DNA of 64,000 nt from the NCBI GenBank assembly GCA_934668375.1, contig CAKUNF010000009.1, forward strand, positions 5,632 to 69,631. Reading direction: 5' to 3'. This DNA is from an uncultured Parolsenella sp. Its GTDB lineage: Bacteria > Actinomycetota > Coriobacteriia > Coriobacteriales > Atopobiaceae. The notes below the pieces were generated by a model. That model did no database searches. It was not told where the DNA came from and saw only the letters and a program-made list of their open reading frames with translations. Below, in pieces: positions 34,633 to 42,801 of the stretch (its first letter is position 1; every line of letters starts with the position of its first letter). The translations under genes and the position numbers were made by a program.

Positions 34633-34769
34633 AGCCGAGGCAGGGCTCAGGCAAGCAAGCGATTGCCATCCGCGGCCTCGAACGTGTTCGCGATGCGAGC
34701 CGCCGGGCATCTCCAAATAGTGGGAAAATCTGCCTGTTCACACAACGTATTGTCCCACGGGAGATGAGC

Positions 34770-35066
34770 ATGGGCAGCCAGAAGAGGTCTGCGCGCATGG
34801 CGAGGCGCGCGGCGTTTGAGCAGGGGCTCGGCGACGAACTGGGCGGCGTGTTCGAGCGCGAGGACGAGCGCCGCGCCCGGCAGGCGGAGCAGCGCGAGGA
34901 GGCCCTGCGCTACAAGGCCTGCGTGCGCAAGAAGCGCTATGCGAGTGAGGCCGAGGCAAAGCTGGCCATCCGCGACTGCGAACGCCACGGCTCCCGGGAC
35001 CTGCACTGCTACCGCTGCCCCTACTGCAACGGCTGGCACCTCACGCACAAGGCGGCCCGCAGGTAG
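34770..35066 (+). CDS. small basic zinc-ribbon protein of unknown function
   Basis: 98 residues, Arg/Glu-rich and helical in the first half. The second half has a Cys/His site: CVRKKRYASEAEAKLAIRDC and then CYRCPYCNGWHLTHK, with CxxCxxC and a His pair that could bind zinc. It is a type seen as a hypothetical protein in Coriobacteria. The ATG at 34770 is favoured since GGGAG ends six bases before it; the one at 34764 is too close. Function unknown. Confidence 0.6.
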   Translation: MGSQKRSARMARRAAFEQGLGDELGGVFEREDERRARQAEQREEALRYKACVRKKRYASEAEAKLAIRDCERHGSRDLHCYRCPYCNGWHLTHKAARR

Positions 35067-35125
35067 CCGCCACTGGGAGCCCGACATTGGGGGCGGACTC
35101 CCTTGGCGGGCCTGCCGGCACTTGC

Positions 35126-35172
35126 GCCGGGGACGGGAGCGCGCCGCACATGGCAGCGGACCCGTCCCCGGC
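35126..35172. repeat. hairpin of the CCCGTCCCC type (family C)
   Basis: GCCGGGGACGGG (35126-35137) and CCCGTCCCCGGC (35161-35172) are perfect 12-bp arms. It lies between the zinc-ribbon gene and the end of the convergent Cys2 hydrolase gene. Confidence 0.65.
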
Positions 35173-35180
35173 GTCATGCG

Positions 35181-36149
35181 CTACCAGACGCGACTGGGTT
35201 CGGGACACACGAGCTTGTCGGCGGGAGCGCCCGCGGCGTCGGCGAGGCTCACGTGGCGGACGGCGGGATCGTCGTAGGTGGTGTAGTAGTACGTGCCCGT
35301 CTTGGCCGAGAAACAGCTCGTATAGAGCGTCTTCTCAAAGTCACCGTTGCCCATGCGGGCCGCGCCCTCCACCATGGCGACACCCTCGAGCGTACGCAGC
35401 ATGCGAATGACGTTGTCATGCTCGCCGGTCTTCTCGGGATAGTTGGCGTTGAGGTAGGCGGCCTTCACGAAGCGCGAGGGCGAGTAGCAGTCGCCGGGGA
35501 TGCCGCGCATGCCCGCGCCGGCGCCGTAGGGGGCGAGGTCGGCCGCGCGCCACTTTGCCGTGGCGGGGAAGTCGTTCGTGGCCGTGATGTAGCCTCGCAG
35601 GTTCTCGAGGTGCCACTCGAGCGAGGGTTGGTTCGTGAGAACGTCCACGGGGTCGTCGAGCACGTGCATGCCGTCCGCACGGCTCTCCACCACGATGCTG
35701 CGCTCGGCGTCTCCGATAATCCAGTGCAGGTAGGACACGCCGAGACCCTCGCCGGCAGACGCGCCCACGATCGTCACGCCGGCAAGCGCGGCCTCCGCCT
35801 CGGCCACGCTCGAGAAGCTTGCGGCGACCCACAGCGGGAACTCGTAGGCACACACGTTGGTGCGGCCGTCTGCCGGCGCGTCCGCATAGGCGGCATACCC
35901 CGGGAAGTTGAGACCCGCGACGGCCAGACCCGCGTCGTTGCCGCAGTCGAAGAACATGGGGTAGTTGTTGTAATCCACGCACATCCCGATGGCGGCGTGG
36001 GCGGCCGGGGCATCATCGACGAACTGATAGCTCACGGGGAATCCCTTGGGCATGATGCGAACGCGCTCGCCGTAGCCGCAGCTCCAATCGAGATTGCGGC
36101 CAAAGTACATCTCGTCATCGACGCCGGTGAATCGAACTCCCGTGCACAT
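35181..36149 (-). CDS. linear amide C-N hydrolase, bile salt hydrolase-like
   Basis: 322 residues of the Ntn-hydrolase C45/C59 (choloylglycine hydrolase) family. The nucleophile is Cys2, exposed after Met removal (MCTGVRF). Arg18 and Asp21 in FGRNLDW match BSH numbering. GLNFPGYAAY holds the Asn82 equivalent, LTNQPSLEWHLENLRGY the Asn175 region and PSRFVKAAYL the Arg228 region. Length also matches bile salt hydrolase. Deconjugation of bile salts is the likely activity; penicillin V acylase is the alternative. No signal peptide. The ATG at 36149 is fixed by the required Cys2. Confidence 0.88.
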   Translation of the reverse strand: MCTGVRFTGVDDEMYFGRNLDWSCGYGERVRIMPKGFPVSYQFVDDAPAAHAAIGMCVDYNNYPMFFDCGNDAGLAVAGLNFPGYAAYADAPADGRTNVCAYEFPLWVAASFSSVAEAEAALAGVTIVGASAGEGLGVSYLHWIIGDAERSIVVESRADGMHVLDDPVDVLTNQPSLEWHLENLRGYITATNDFPATAKWRAADLAPYGAGAGMRGIPGDCYSPSRFVKAAYLNANYPEKTGEHDNVIRMLRTLEGVAMVEGAARMGNGDFEKTLYTSCFSAKTGTYYYTTYDDPAVRHVSLADAAGAPADKLVCPEPSRVW

Positions 36150-36288
36150 GGTTGGCTCCCTTCTGCGCTTGCGGGGCCAAAGCGTCCCGCGACATGCGTC
36201 TTGTACCCATGGCGGAGACGTCATACGACGCCGCCGCAGAATCACCACGCGCCCATTCGCTATCCTCGTAAGGACAGGAGGAGGCCCC

Positions 36289-37008
36289 ATGACCACAGAC
36301 AACGAGAACGTTCGCGCCTGGCTCGAGGGCGCGCCGGCGAACGTCACCGAGACGTGCAGCCGCCTGCTCGCCGAGGTTGACGCCATGCGCGCCGAGCAGA
36401 CGATCTATCCGCCGCAGGATGACATCCTGAACGCGCTTGCCTGGACGGGGCCACGGGATGTTCGCGCCGTCATTCTCGGCCAGGACCCCTATCACGGGCC
36501 CGGCCAGGCAATGGGGCTGTCGTTCTCCGTCCACGCGAGCTGCAAGCTGCCGCCCAGCCTGCGCAACATCTACAAGGAGCTCGCGGCAGACCTCGGATGC
36601 GAGACGCCGGCAACCGGTGACCTCAGCAACTGGGCGCGCCAGGGGGTCCTTTTGCTCAACACGACGCTCACCGTGTGCGAGCACGAGGCAAACTCGCACG
36701 CCAAGCTCGGTTGGAAGACGGTCACGGACTATGTGGTGCGACGCTGCTGTGAGCTGCCGCAGCCCGTGGTGTTTCTCGCCTGGGGCGCGCACGCCATCCG
36801 GCTCGTGAGCGGCGCCATGACGGCCGTGGGCGCAGACGCCCCGGGCTCGGGCAAGTTCTGTCTCGCCTCGACGCACCCCTCGCCGCTCTCTGCCACGCGC
36901 GCCGCCAGGGACGTCCCGGCCTTCATGGGGTCAAGGCCGTTCTCGCGCGCCAATAAACTGCTGGTAGATGCTGGCTCCGAGCCCATCGACTGGGCAAACG
37001 TGGGCTAG
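36289..37008 (+). CDS. ung: uracil-DNA glycosylase
   Basis: 239 residues of UDG family 1. The water-activating loop is ILGQDPYHGPGQAMGLSFSV, the Leu intercalation loop HPSPLSA. The uracil-binding Asn is in LLLNTTLTV. It removes uracil from DNA in base excision repair. The ATG at 36289 follows GGAGGAGG. Two hairpins follow: GGCCGAC/GTCGGCC (37022-37048) and a family A palindrome. Confidence 0.97.
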   Translation: MTTDNENVRAWLEGAPANVTETCSRLLAEVDAMRAEQTIYPPQDDILNALAWTGPRDVRAVILGQDPYHGPGQAMGLSFSVHASCKLPPSLRNIYKELAADLGCETPATGDLSNWARQGVLLLNTTLTVCEHEANSHAKLGWKTVTDYVVRRCCELPQPVVFLAWGAHAIRLVSGAMTAVGADAPGSGKFCLASTHPSPLSATRAARDVPAFMGSRPFSRANKLLVDAGSEPIDWANVG

Positions 37009-37021
37009 ACACAAAGACGGG

Positions 37022-37048
37022 GCCGACAGGCATTGCGCCCGTCGGCCT
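37022..37048 (+). terminator. hairpin after ung
   Basis: GGCCGAC and GTCGGCC flank a 12-base loop, 13 bases after the ung stop. No T-run; it may act together with the family A palindrome next to it. Confidence 0.45.
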
Positions 37049-37055
37049 CGCGCCA

Positions 37056-37084
37056 TGAGACAAGGGGACAGTCCCCTTGTCTCA
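37056..37084. repeat. dispersed palindrome, family A, copy 1
   Basis: Perfect inverted repeat of arms TGAGACAAGGGGAC around one central A. It lies between the convergent ung and prfC genes and ends next to the TAA of prfC. Confidence 0.85.
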
Positions 37085-38698
37085 TTAGAACGTGACGTTG
37101 CCGAACTCGGAGAGCTTGAGGCCCTCGTTGTGCTCGGTGGCGAAGTTGAGGTTCCACTCGCTCGTGAACAGCAGGAGCTTGCCGCCGCGCATGTCCTCCA
37201 CGCGCATCGTGTCGCGCGTGAGCGAGAGGGAGCGCACGTCCTTCTCGTCCATGTCGCCCTCGATCCAGCGGATCTCCGAAAACGGCAGCGGCTGGCGGTA
37301 GACCTCCACGTGGTACTCGCTCTTGAGGCGCTGCTCGAGCACCTCGAACTGCAGCACGCCCACGACGCCCACGACGACGCTCTCCATGCCGGCGCCCAGC
37401 TCGCGGAAGATCTGGATAGCACCCTCCTGGGCGAGCTCCTCCATGCCCTTCACGAACTGCTTGCGCTTGAGCGTGTCCACCTGCGAGATGCGCGCAAAGT
37501 GCTCGGGCGCAAACGTGGGGATGCCCGCGAAGCGCACGTGCTCCTTGCCCACGCACACCGTGTCGCCGATGGAGAAGATGCCCGGGTCGAACAGGCCCAC
37601 GATGTCGCCCGCGTAGGCCTCGTCCACGATGGCGCGGTCATCGGCCATCATCGAGGTGCCGGTCGCAAGCTTGAGGTTGCGCTCGCCCTGCACGTGGTAG
37701 GCCGTCATGCCGCGCTCGAACTTGCCCGAGCAGATGCGCACGAAGGCGATGCGATCGCGGTGGTTCTTGTCCATGTTGGCCTGGATCTTGAACACGAAGC
37801 CAGAGAAATCGTTGCGCGTGGGCTCCACCGGATCGCCCGAGATGACGTCCGTGTAGGGGCGCGGCGTGGGCGCCAGGCGCAGGAACTCCTTGAGGAACGG
37901 CTCCACGCCAAAGTTCGTGAGCGCCGAGCCAAAGAAGGCCGGGGACAGCTTGCCACAGGCCACGGCGTCGAGGTCGAGCTCGTCGCCGGCGCCATCGAGC
38001 AGCTCGATGTCGTCCATGAGGTTCCTGTGGTTCTCCTCGCCGATGAGCTCGTCCATGGCGGGGTCACCCAGCTCGGCCTCGATCTCCGCCACCTTCTTGG
38101 AGGCGTTGGCGTGGCCGTCGCCCTCGAACGCAAGCACGCGTCGGGTCTGGCGATCGAAGACGCCGCGGAAGTTGCGGCCGCTGCCGATGGGCCAGTTCAT
38201 GGGATAGGTGTTGATGCCCAGGACGTTCTCGATCTCTTCCATGAGCTCAAAGGGGTCGCGCGCGTCGTGGTCGAGCTTGTTCACGAACGTGAAGATGGGG
38301 ATGTGGCGCAGCGTGCAGACCTTGAAGAGCTTCTTGGTCTGGGCCTCGACGCCCTTGGCGCCGTCGATGACCATGACGGCGGCGTCGGCGGCCATGAGCG
38401 TGCGGTACGTGTCCTCGGAAAAGTCCTGGTGGCCAGGGGTGTCAAGGATGTTGACGCACGCGCCGTCATAGGTGAACTGCAGCACCGAGGAGGTCACGGA
38501 GATGCCGCGCTCCTTCTCGATGTCCATCCAGTCCGACTTTGCGTGCTTGGAGCTGCTCTTGCCCTTGACCGAGCCGGCCGTCTGGATGCTGCCGGTGTAG
38601 AGCAGGAGCTTCTCGGTGAGGGTCGTCTTGCCCGCGTCAGGGTGCGAGATGATCGCGAACGTCCTGCGCGAGGAGATCTGGTCTGCCAGAGATGCCAT
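37085..38698 (-). CDS. prfC: peptide chain release factor 3
   Basis: 537 residues of the translational GTPase family. G1 is SHPDAGKTT, switch II ILDTPGHQDF, G4 NKLD. Domain content and length match RF3, which recycles RF1/RF2 after termination. The C-terminal region has EVLEQRLKSEYHVEVYRQPL, typical of RF3. The stop TAA abuts a family A palindrome, so the mRNA end is a strong hairpin. Confidence 0.97.
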   Translation of the reverse strand: MASLADQISSRRTFAIISHPDAGKTTLTEKLLLYTGSIQTAGSVKGKSSSKHAKSDWMDIEKERGISVTSSVLQFTYDGACVNILDTPGHQDFSEDTYRTLMAADAAVMVIDGAKGVEAQTKKLFKVCTLRHIPIFTFVNKLDHDARDPFELMEEIENVLGINTYPMNWPIGSGRNFRGVFDRQTRRVLAFEGDGHANASKKVAEIEAELGDPAMDELIGEENHRNLMDDIELLDGAGDELDLDAVACGKLSPAFFGSALTNFGVEPFLKEFLRLAPTPRPYTDVISGDPVEPTRNDFSGFVFKIQANMDKNHRDRIAFVRICSGKFERGMTAYHVQGERNLKLATGTSMMADDRAIVDEAYAGDIVGLFDPGIFSIGDTVCVGKEHVRFAGIPTFAPEHFARISQVDTLKRKQFVKGMEELAQEGAIQIFRELGAGMESVVVGVVGVLQFEVLEQRLKSEYHVEVYRQPLPFSEIRWIEGDMDEKDVRSLSLTRDTMRVEDMRGGKLLLFTSEWNLNFATEHNEGLKLSEFGNVTF

Positions 38699-38751
38699 GT
38701 ACTTCCTTTGTTGCGTGGTTGTAGCCCCACGTATTGTAGCGGCTGGCAGGC

Positions 38752-38784
38752 AGGGCGGCGCGTTGGCAGCGGGCGCGCCGCCCT
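38752..38784 (-). terminator. hairpin between the nitroreductase and prfC genes
   Basis: AGGGCGGCGCG and CGCGCCGCCCT pair perfectly around an 11-base loop. It begins five bases after the nitroreductase stop on the minus strand. Confidence 0.6.
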
Positions 38785-38789
38785 CGTTT

Positions 38790-39302
38790 CTACAGGTAGC
38801 TCACGGTCTCCTCGAGCGGCTTGCGGGAGCCGTGGTTCGCAAGCGGGCCCGCGTCCTCGGCTGCGTAGCCCAGGTCGAGCAGCATGAGGACCTCCTCGTC
38901 CTCGGGCAGGTCGAATGCCGCGGCGGCCTTCTCGGGGTTAAAGTTGTTCACCCAGCAGCTGTCGACGCCCTCGCTAGCCGCGGCAAGCACGAGGTGGGTG
39001 GCCACGATGCTTGCGTCCTCGATGCCGGAGTTGCGGTTGCCGCCGGGGTAGGTGAAGACGTTCTTGCTGTTGAATGCCACCATGAGCACGACGGGCGCGC
39101 CGTAGCGGCACGGCGTGAGCTCATCAACCTTGGCAAGGCCCTCCTCGGACCTGATGACGTAGACGTGCTGCTCCTGCAGGTTCTTGGCGGTGGGGGCGTG
39201 GCGCGCCATCTCGAGAATGGCGTTGACCGTTTCGTCGGCAACAGCGCGCTCGCCGTACTTCTTGCACGAATGGCGCTTGGTTACGAGCTCCTTGAAGTCC
39301 AT
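38790..39302 (-). CDS. nitroreductase family protein
   Basis: 170 residues of the FMN-dependent nitroreductase fold. The FMN-phosphate loop has KRHSCKKYGE, the second half has MDLGYA-type LLDLGYAAED, with NNFNPEKAAAAFDLPEDEEV. It is the short single-domain form; many reduce nitro compounds, quinones or flavins. The ATG at 39302 has AGGAGG upstream. It lies downstream of a 217-bp inverted repeat. A second, truncated member lies at 61628. Confidence 0.88.
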   Translation of the reverse strand: MDFKELVTKRHSCKKYGERAVADETVNAILEMARHAPTAKNLQEQHVYVIRSEEGLAKVDELTPCRYGAPVVLMVAFNSKNVFTYPGGNRNSGIEDASIVATHLVLAAASEGVDSCWVNNFNPEKAAAAFDLPEDEEVLMLLDLGYAAEDAGPLANHGSRKPLEETVSYL

Positions 39303-39387
39303 GGTTCCTCCTGGCGATTTGGCGGGTTTTGCGTCTTGTGCCATTTTGCCCCAACGACCAGGCAATGAGGCAATCCAAGGCACGGGA

Positions 39388-39604
39388 GCGAGCGATTTAC
39401 CGAAGCCCGAGCGCATTTTGACGTCCGAGATTCGAGAAGTGTACGAGCTTGGTTGCTTTTAACGGATAGCGGCATTATTGGCGATCGGTCTACCTGGGGT
39501 TTTAAAATGACACCAATGACGCACAGCACGAATGGGGGCGTCAGCTCGTACACTTCTCGGGTTTCCGACGTGCTATTCGAGCCGTATTTCGGCAGATCGC
39601 TTGC
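39388..39604. repeat. 217-bp inverted repeat with 62-bp imperfect arms
   Basis: The left arm (39388-39449) begins GCGAGCGATTTACCGAAG and ends GAGAAGTGTACGAGCT. The right arm (39543-39604) is the inverted form with scattered mismatches, perfect for the last ~17 bases next to the loop. The 93-base loop is AT-richer than the rest. It sits in the 546-base gap between the nitroreductase gene and the methyltransferase gene. No gene in it is convincing. Confidence 0.75.
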
Positions 39605-39848
39605 GACGCTGGCGCTTACATCTTCGTCATCTTCCCGCTCGCTCGCGAGCACCCGCAACGTGCGAGCTACACTCGATTTGTATCGGGCATACGCCCAGCC
39701 ACGTCATCCAAGGGGATGCCTTTTTGGTCATTGTTCTTTAGGGAACGGCGCAACCGCAGACAACCGGCCAGCGGCCGCAATGCGACCGCAGGCTGCGTGC
39801 GCCCTCCCACCTTGTCGCCACCATTCACCCCACACGACAGGAAGAACA

Positions 39849-40577
39849 ATGAATACCAGCACCTTTCCCAAGGCCAACAGCTTTGACCACACACTCGTGG
39901 CCAGCAAGATCATGGGTCCCAATCCGCTCAAGCTCTGCGAGGAGCTGCTTGCCGGCGCCACCATTCCGCGCGGGTCTGTCACCTGCGACCTCGGCAGCGG
40001 AACCGGCATCACGAGCGCTCTGCTCGCGCGCGAGTACGGTCTCGACGTCTACGCCGTGGACCTGTGGAGCAACCCCGAGGAGAACCGCGAGTTCTTCCGC
40101 AGCCTTGGCATCTCGGCCGAGACAATCCATCCCGTCAAGGCGGACGCAAGCCAAGGCCTGCCGTTCGCGCCGGAGTTCTTTGGTGCCGTGGTAAGCATCG
40201 ACTCGTACAACTACTACGGCCGAGACCCCAACTACCTGGGGGAGCACCTGCTTCCCTACGTCATGCCAGGCGGCATGCTCTACCTCTCCATCCCGGGCAT
40301 GAGGTGCGACTGCCACGACGACCTGCCCGTCTGCCTACTCCAGTCCTGGACGCCCGAGCAGCTCGACTACATGCATGACATGAGCTGGTGGCGCGCCATG
40401 ATCGAGCCCACGGCCGGCGTCGAGATTGTCGACATGCACGAGATGCGCTGCACGGCCGAGGCCTGGGCAGACTGGCTCGCCTGCGACAACGAGTACGCCG
40501 TCGGAGACCGCGCGGCCATCGAGGCCGGCGCGCTCGATTACCTGAACACGATCGCCATCACGCTGCGCAAGCTATAG
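39849..40577 (+). CDS. SAM-dependent methyltransferase domain protein
   Basis: 242 residues. SAM motif I is CDLGSGTGITSALL (residues 43-56), followed by DVYAVDLWSNPEENREFF and VKADASQGLPF. It resembles the Methyltransf_11 type. A central region with RCDCHDD and QSWTPEQLDY may form the substrate site. The substrate is unknown. The ATG at 39849 follows AGGAAGAA. A longer open frame upstream runs through the inverted repeat and has no start support. Confidence 0.85.
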   Translation: MNTSTFPKANSFDHTLVASKIMGPNPLKLCEELLAGATIPRGSVTCDLGSGTGITSALLAREYGLDVYAVDLWSNPEENREFFRSLGISAETIHPVKADASQGLPFAPEFFGAVVSIDSYNYYGRDPNYLGEHLLPYVMPGGMLYLSIPGMRCDCHDDLPVCLLQSWTPEQLDYMHDMSWWRAMIEPTAGVEIVDMHEMRCTAEAWADWLACDNEYAVGDRAAIEAGALDYLNTIAITLRKL

Positions 40578-40607
40578 CGGCACGGGAGCGGGGCACGGCC
40601 CGCTCCC

Positions 40608-41492
40608 CTACGCGCACCTCGCCCGGAGGCGTCGCAGGAACTCCTCGCAGGCGCGGCTGCGCAGCCGGTACTTCTTCCAGATGACGTACGAGCCGATCTC
40701 AATCGGCGGATCCATGGGAATAAACCGCAGGTCATCGCTATTGAGATGAAAGAGATGGTCTATACCCAAGGCACAGGCCTCCCCCGTCTTCACGAGCAAC
40801 GCCGCGTTGCCGATAAGGTCGAACGTCCCCACCACGTTGAGGTCCTCGCGCTGCAGGTTGCCGCCGCTCCACGCCTCGATGTCGACGGTCTGGTTGCTCG
40901 TGCGCGAGCTCACGAGCAGGGGCATGCGCACGAGGTCCGCGGGCGCCACCGCGTCAAGCGACGCCCAGGGTGAACCCGCACCCACGGCCACGCCAGAGCG
41001 GTCGTACTCGGGCATGCGCAGCCACTCGTACTTGTCGACGTTCACAGGCTCGATGACGAGGGCAAAGTCGAGAAGGCCACGCTCGAGGCGCTCCTCGACC
41101 GTGTCGGCGTTGCCCGTGAACAGCTCGAGCGTTACGGCAGGATGCTCGCGGTGGAGCTCGGCAAACGCGTCCGTGAGCAGGTGCATCGCGCGCGTCTCCC
41201 CGGCGCCGATACGAATGTTGCCCGTAAGGCTGCCGCCGCGGTCCGCAAGCTCGTCCTGCGTCTGGTCGACGAGCGCGAGAATCTCCTCGGCGCGCTGGCG
41301 AAGACGCATGCCGTCCTCCGTGAGCATGGTCGAGCGGTTCGTGCGGTCGAACAGCGTGCAGCCCAGCTCGCGCTCGAGCTCGGCAACCTGGCGCGAGAGC
41401 GTGGGCTGCGTCACGTGCAGCACGTTGGCGGCCTCGGTCATGCTCTCCTCGCGCGCCACGGCGAGAAAGTAGCGCAGCGTTCGAAGCTCCAT
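40608..41492 (-). CDS. LysR family transcriptional regulator
   Basis: 294 residues. The N-terminal HTH is LRYFLAVAREESMTEAANVL, then QPTLSRQVAELERELG. The C-terminal two-lobed inducer domain follows (IRIGAGETRAMHLLTDAF). It is divergent from the reductase cluster starting near 41601. Two inverted 11-bp copies (GCTAACCGTAT) flank the shared promoter region. Control of that cluster is inferred. Confidence 0.93.
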   Translation of the reverse strand: MELRTLRYFLAVAREESMTEAANVLHVTQPTLSRQVAELERELGCTLFDRTNRSTMLTEDGMRLRQRAEEILALVDQTQDELADRGGSLTGNIRIGAGETRAMHLLTDAFAELHREHPAVTLELFTGNADTVEERLERGLLDFALVIEPVNVDKYEWLRMPEYDRSGVAVGAGSPWASLDAVAPADLVRMPLLVSSRTSNQTVDIEAWSGGNLQREDLNVVGTFDLIGNAALLVKTGEACALGIDHLFHLNSDDLRFIPMDPPIEIGSYVIWKKYRLRSRACEEFLRRLRARCA

Positions 41493-41514
41493 AGCGCCTC
41501 CCGTCAATGCATTC

Positions 41515-41581
41515 GCTAACCGTATAGAGAGGTAGTTGTCATAGGCATTGTACATTTCACCGCGCGAGAAATACGGTTAGC
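41515..41581. promoter_or_regulatory. paired inverted motif in the LysR divergent promoter region
   Basis: GCTAACCGTAT (41515-41525) and its exact inverse ATACGGTTAGC (41571-41581) are 45 bases apart, centre to centre about 56 bases. They flank the gap between the LysR gene and the cluster at 41601. A LysR binding pair with DNA bending is a reasonable reading. Confidence 0.55.
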
Positions 41582-41600
41582 ACGTACAGAAGCGCACGCG

Positions 41601-41819
41601 ATGGATGGACAGGCCATGGACGAGCAAACGAGACGGAACCTCGAGGACGCGGGTTGCCCCGAGTGTCTCATCGAGGAGTTCGGCCAGGCAAAGGACGCTC
41701 GCCAGCGCACGGCAAAGCTGCGAGCATACCGGCACGAGCTGCTCTGCGGCATCCACGCCGAGCAGCGCAAGCTCGACTGCCTGGACTACCTCATCTACCA
41801 GCTGCGAAACGAGGAGTGA
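41601..41819 (+). CDS. small conserved protein next to LysR gene
   Basis: 72 residues, helical: LEDAGCPECLIEEFGQAKDA, then RQRTAKLRAYRHELLCGIHA and QRKLDCLDYLIYQL. Similar short proteins are found beside LysR/aldo-keto reductase genes in many anaerobes; function unknown. The Cys set (CPEC and single Cys) might bind metal. The start could be the ATG at 41601 or 41616; neither has a strong ribosome-binding site. It precedes the aldo/keto reductase gene by 70 bases. Confidence 0.7.
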   Translation: MDGQAMDEQTRRNLEDAGCPECLIEEFGQAKDARQRTAKLRAYRHELLCGIHAEQRKLDCLDYLIYQLRNEE

Positions 41820-41889
41820 GACAGGGGTGGCCCGGCTCACGACGAGACGGACCACCCCACCTCGCCTCAACTAGAAGGAGGAAACGGCA

Positions 41890-42762
41890 ATGAGCAAGAT
41901 TCTCGAGGAGACGTACACGCTTGCGAGCGGCACTGAGGTCCCGCGCATGGGCCTGGGCACTTGGCTCATGGACGACGCCGAGGCCAAGCAGGCCGTGGTG
42001 GACGCCGTCACCGCGGGCTACCGCATGATCGACACGGCACAGGCCTATGGCAACGAGGAGGGTGTCGGCGAGGGCATTCGCACCTGCGGCACCCCGCGCG
42101 AGCAGCTCTTTATTGGCACGAAGGTCGCCGCCGAGCTCAAGGACCACGACTCCGTGGCCGCAAGCATCGACGAGTCGTTGGCCAAGCTCGGACTGGACTA
42201 CGTTGACCAGATGATCATCCACAGCCCGCAGCCGTGGGCCGAGGTCAACCAGTCGAGCGACCGCCACGAGGAGGGCAACCTCGCCGCATGGAGTGCGCTC
42301 GAGGAGGCCCAGGCCGCCGGCAAGGTTCGCGTCATCGGCGTCTCGAACTTCAACGAGCACGACATCGAGAACATCCTGGGCAACGCAAGCGTGAAGCCGC
42401 AGGTCAACCAGGTGCTCGCGCACATCTCGAACACGCCGTCCGAGCTCATCGACTTCTGCCGGGCGCACGGCATCCTCGTGGAGGCCTACTCCCCCATCGC
42501 CCACGGCATGGTGCTCACCAACCCGCTCGTGACCGAGGTCGCCGGCCACTACGGCGTCACGGCCGCGCAGCTGTGCGTGCGTTACTGCCTCCAGCTTGGC
42601 CTGCTGCCGCTGCCCAAGACGGCAAATCCCAAGCACATGGCCAATAACGCCCAGGTAGACTTCGAGATTTCCGACGAGGACATGCAGAAGCTCCGCGCCG
42701 CCGAGCACATCAAGGACTATGGCGACTCGAGCTTCTTCCCCGTCTATGGCGGAAAGCTTTAG
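41890..42762 (+). CDS. aldo/keto reductase
   Basis: 290 residues. Catalytic tetrad elements are visible: Asp and Tyr in MIDTAQAYGNEE, Lys in FIGTKVA and His in MIIHSPQPW. NADP(H) binding is expected from the C-terminal PLPKTANPKHMANN. GVSNFNEHDIENIL is typical. It reduces aldehydes or ketones. The start has a good ribosome-binding site (AAGGAGGAAACGGCA). It is the second gene of the LysR-adjacent cluster. Confidence 0.93.
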   Translation: MSKILEETYTLASGTEVPRMGLGTWLMDDAEAKQAVVDAVTAGYRMIDTAQAYGNEEGVGEGIRTCGTPREQLFIGTKVAAELKDHDSVAASIDESLAKLGLDYVDQMIIHSPQPWAEVNQSSDRHEEGNLAAWSALEEAQAAGKVRVIGVSNFNEHDIENILGNASVKPQVNQVLAHISNTPSELIDFCRAHGILVEAYSPIAHGMVLTNPLVTEVAGHYGVTAAQLCVRYCLQLGLLPLPKTANPKHMANNAQVDFEISDEDMQKLRAAEHIKDYGDSSFFPVYGGKL

Positions 42763-42801
42763 ACGAAAGATTCGCTTCGGACATCCCAGGAAAGGAACCA
42801 C

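Noticed and set aside
39453..40577. An N-terminally extended methyltransferase
   Set aside because: The extension runs through the loop and right arm of the 217-bp inverted repeat. The ATG at 39849 follows a ribosome-binding site and gives a normal domain.
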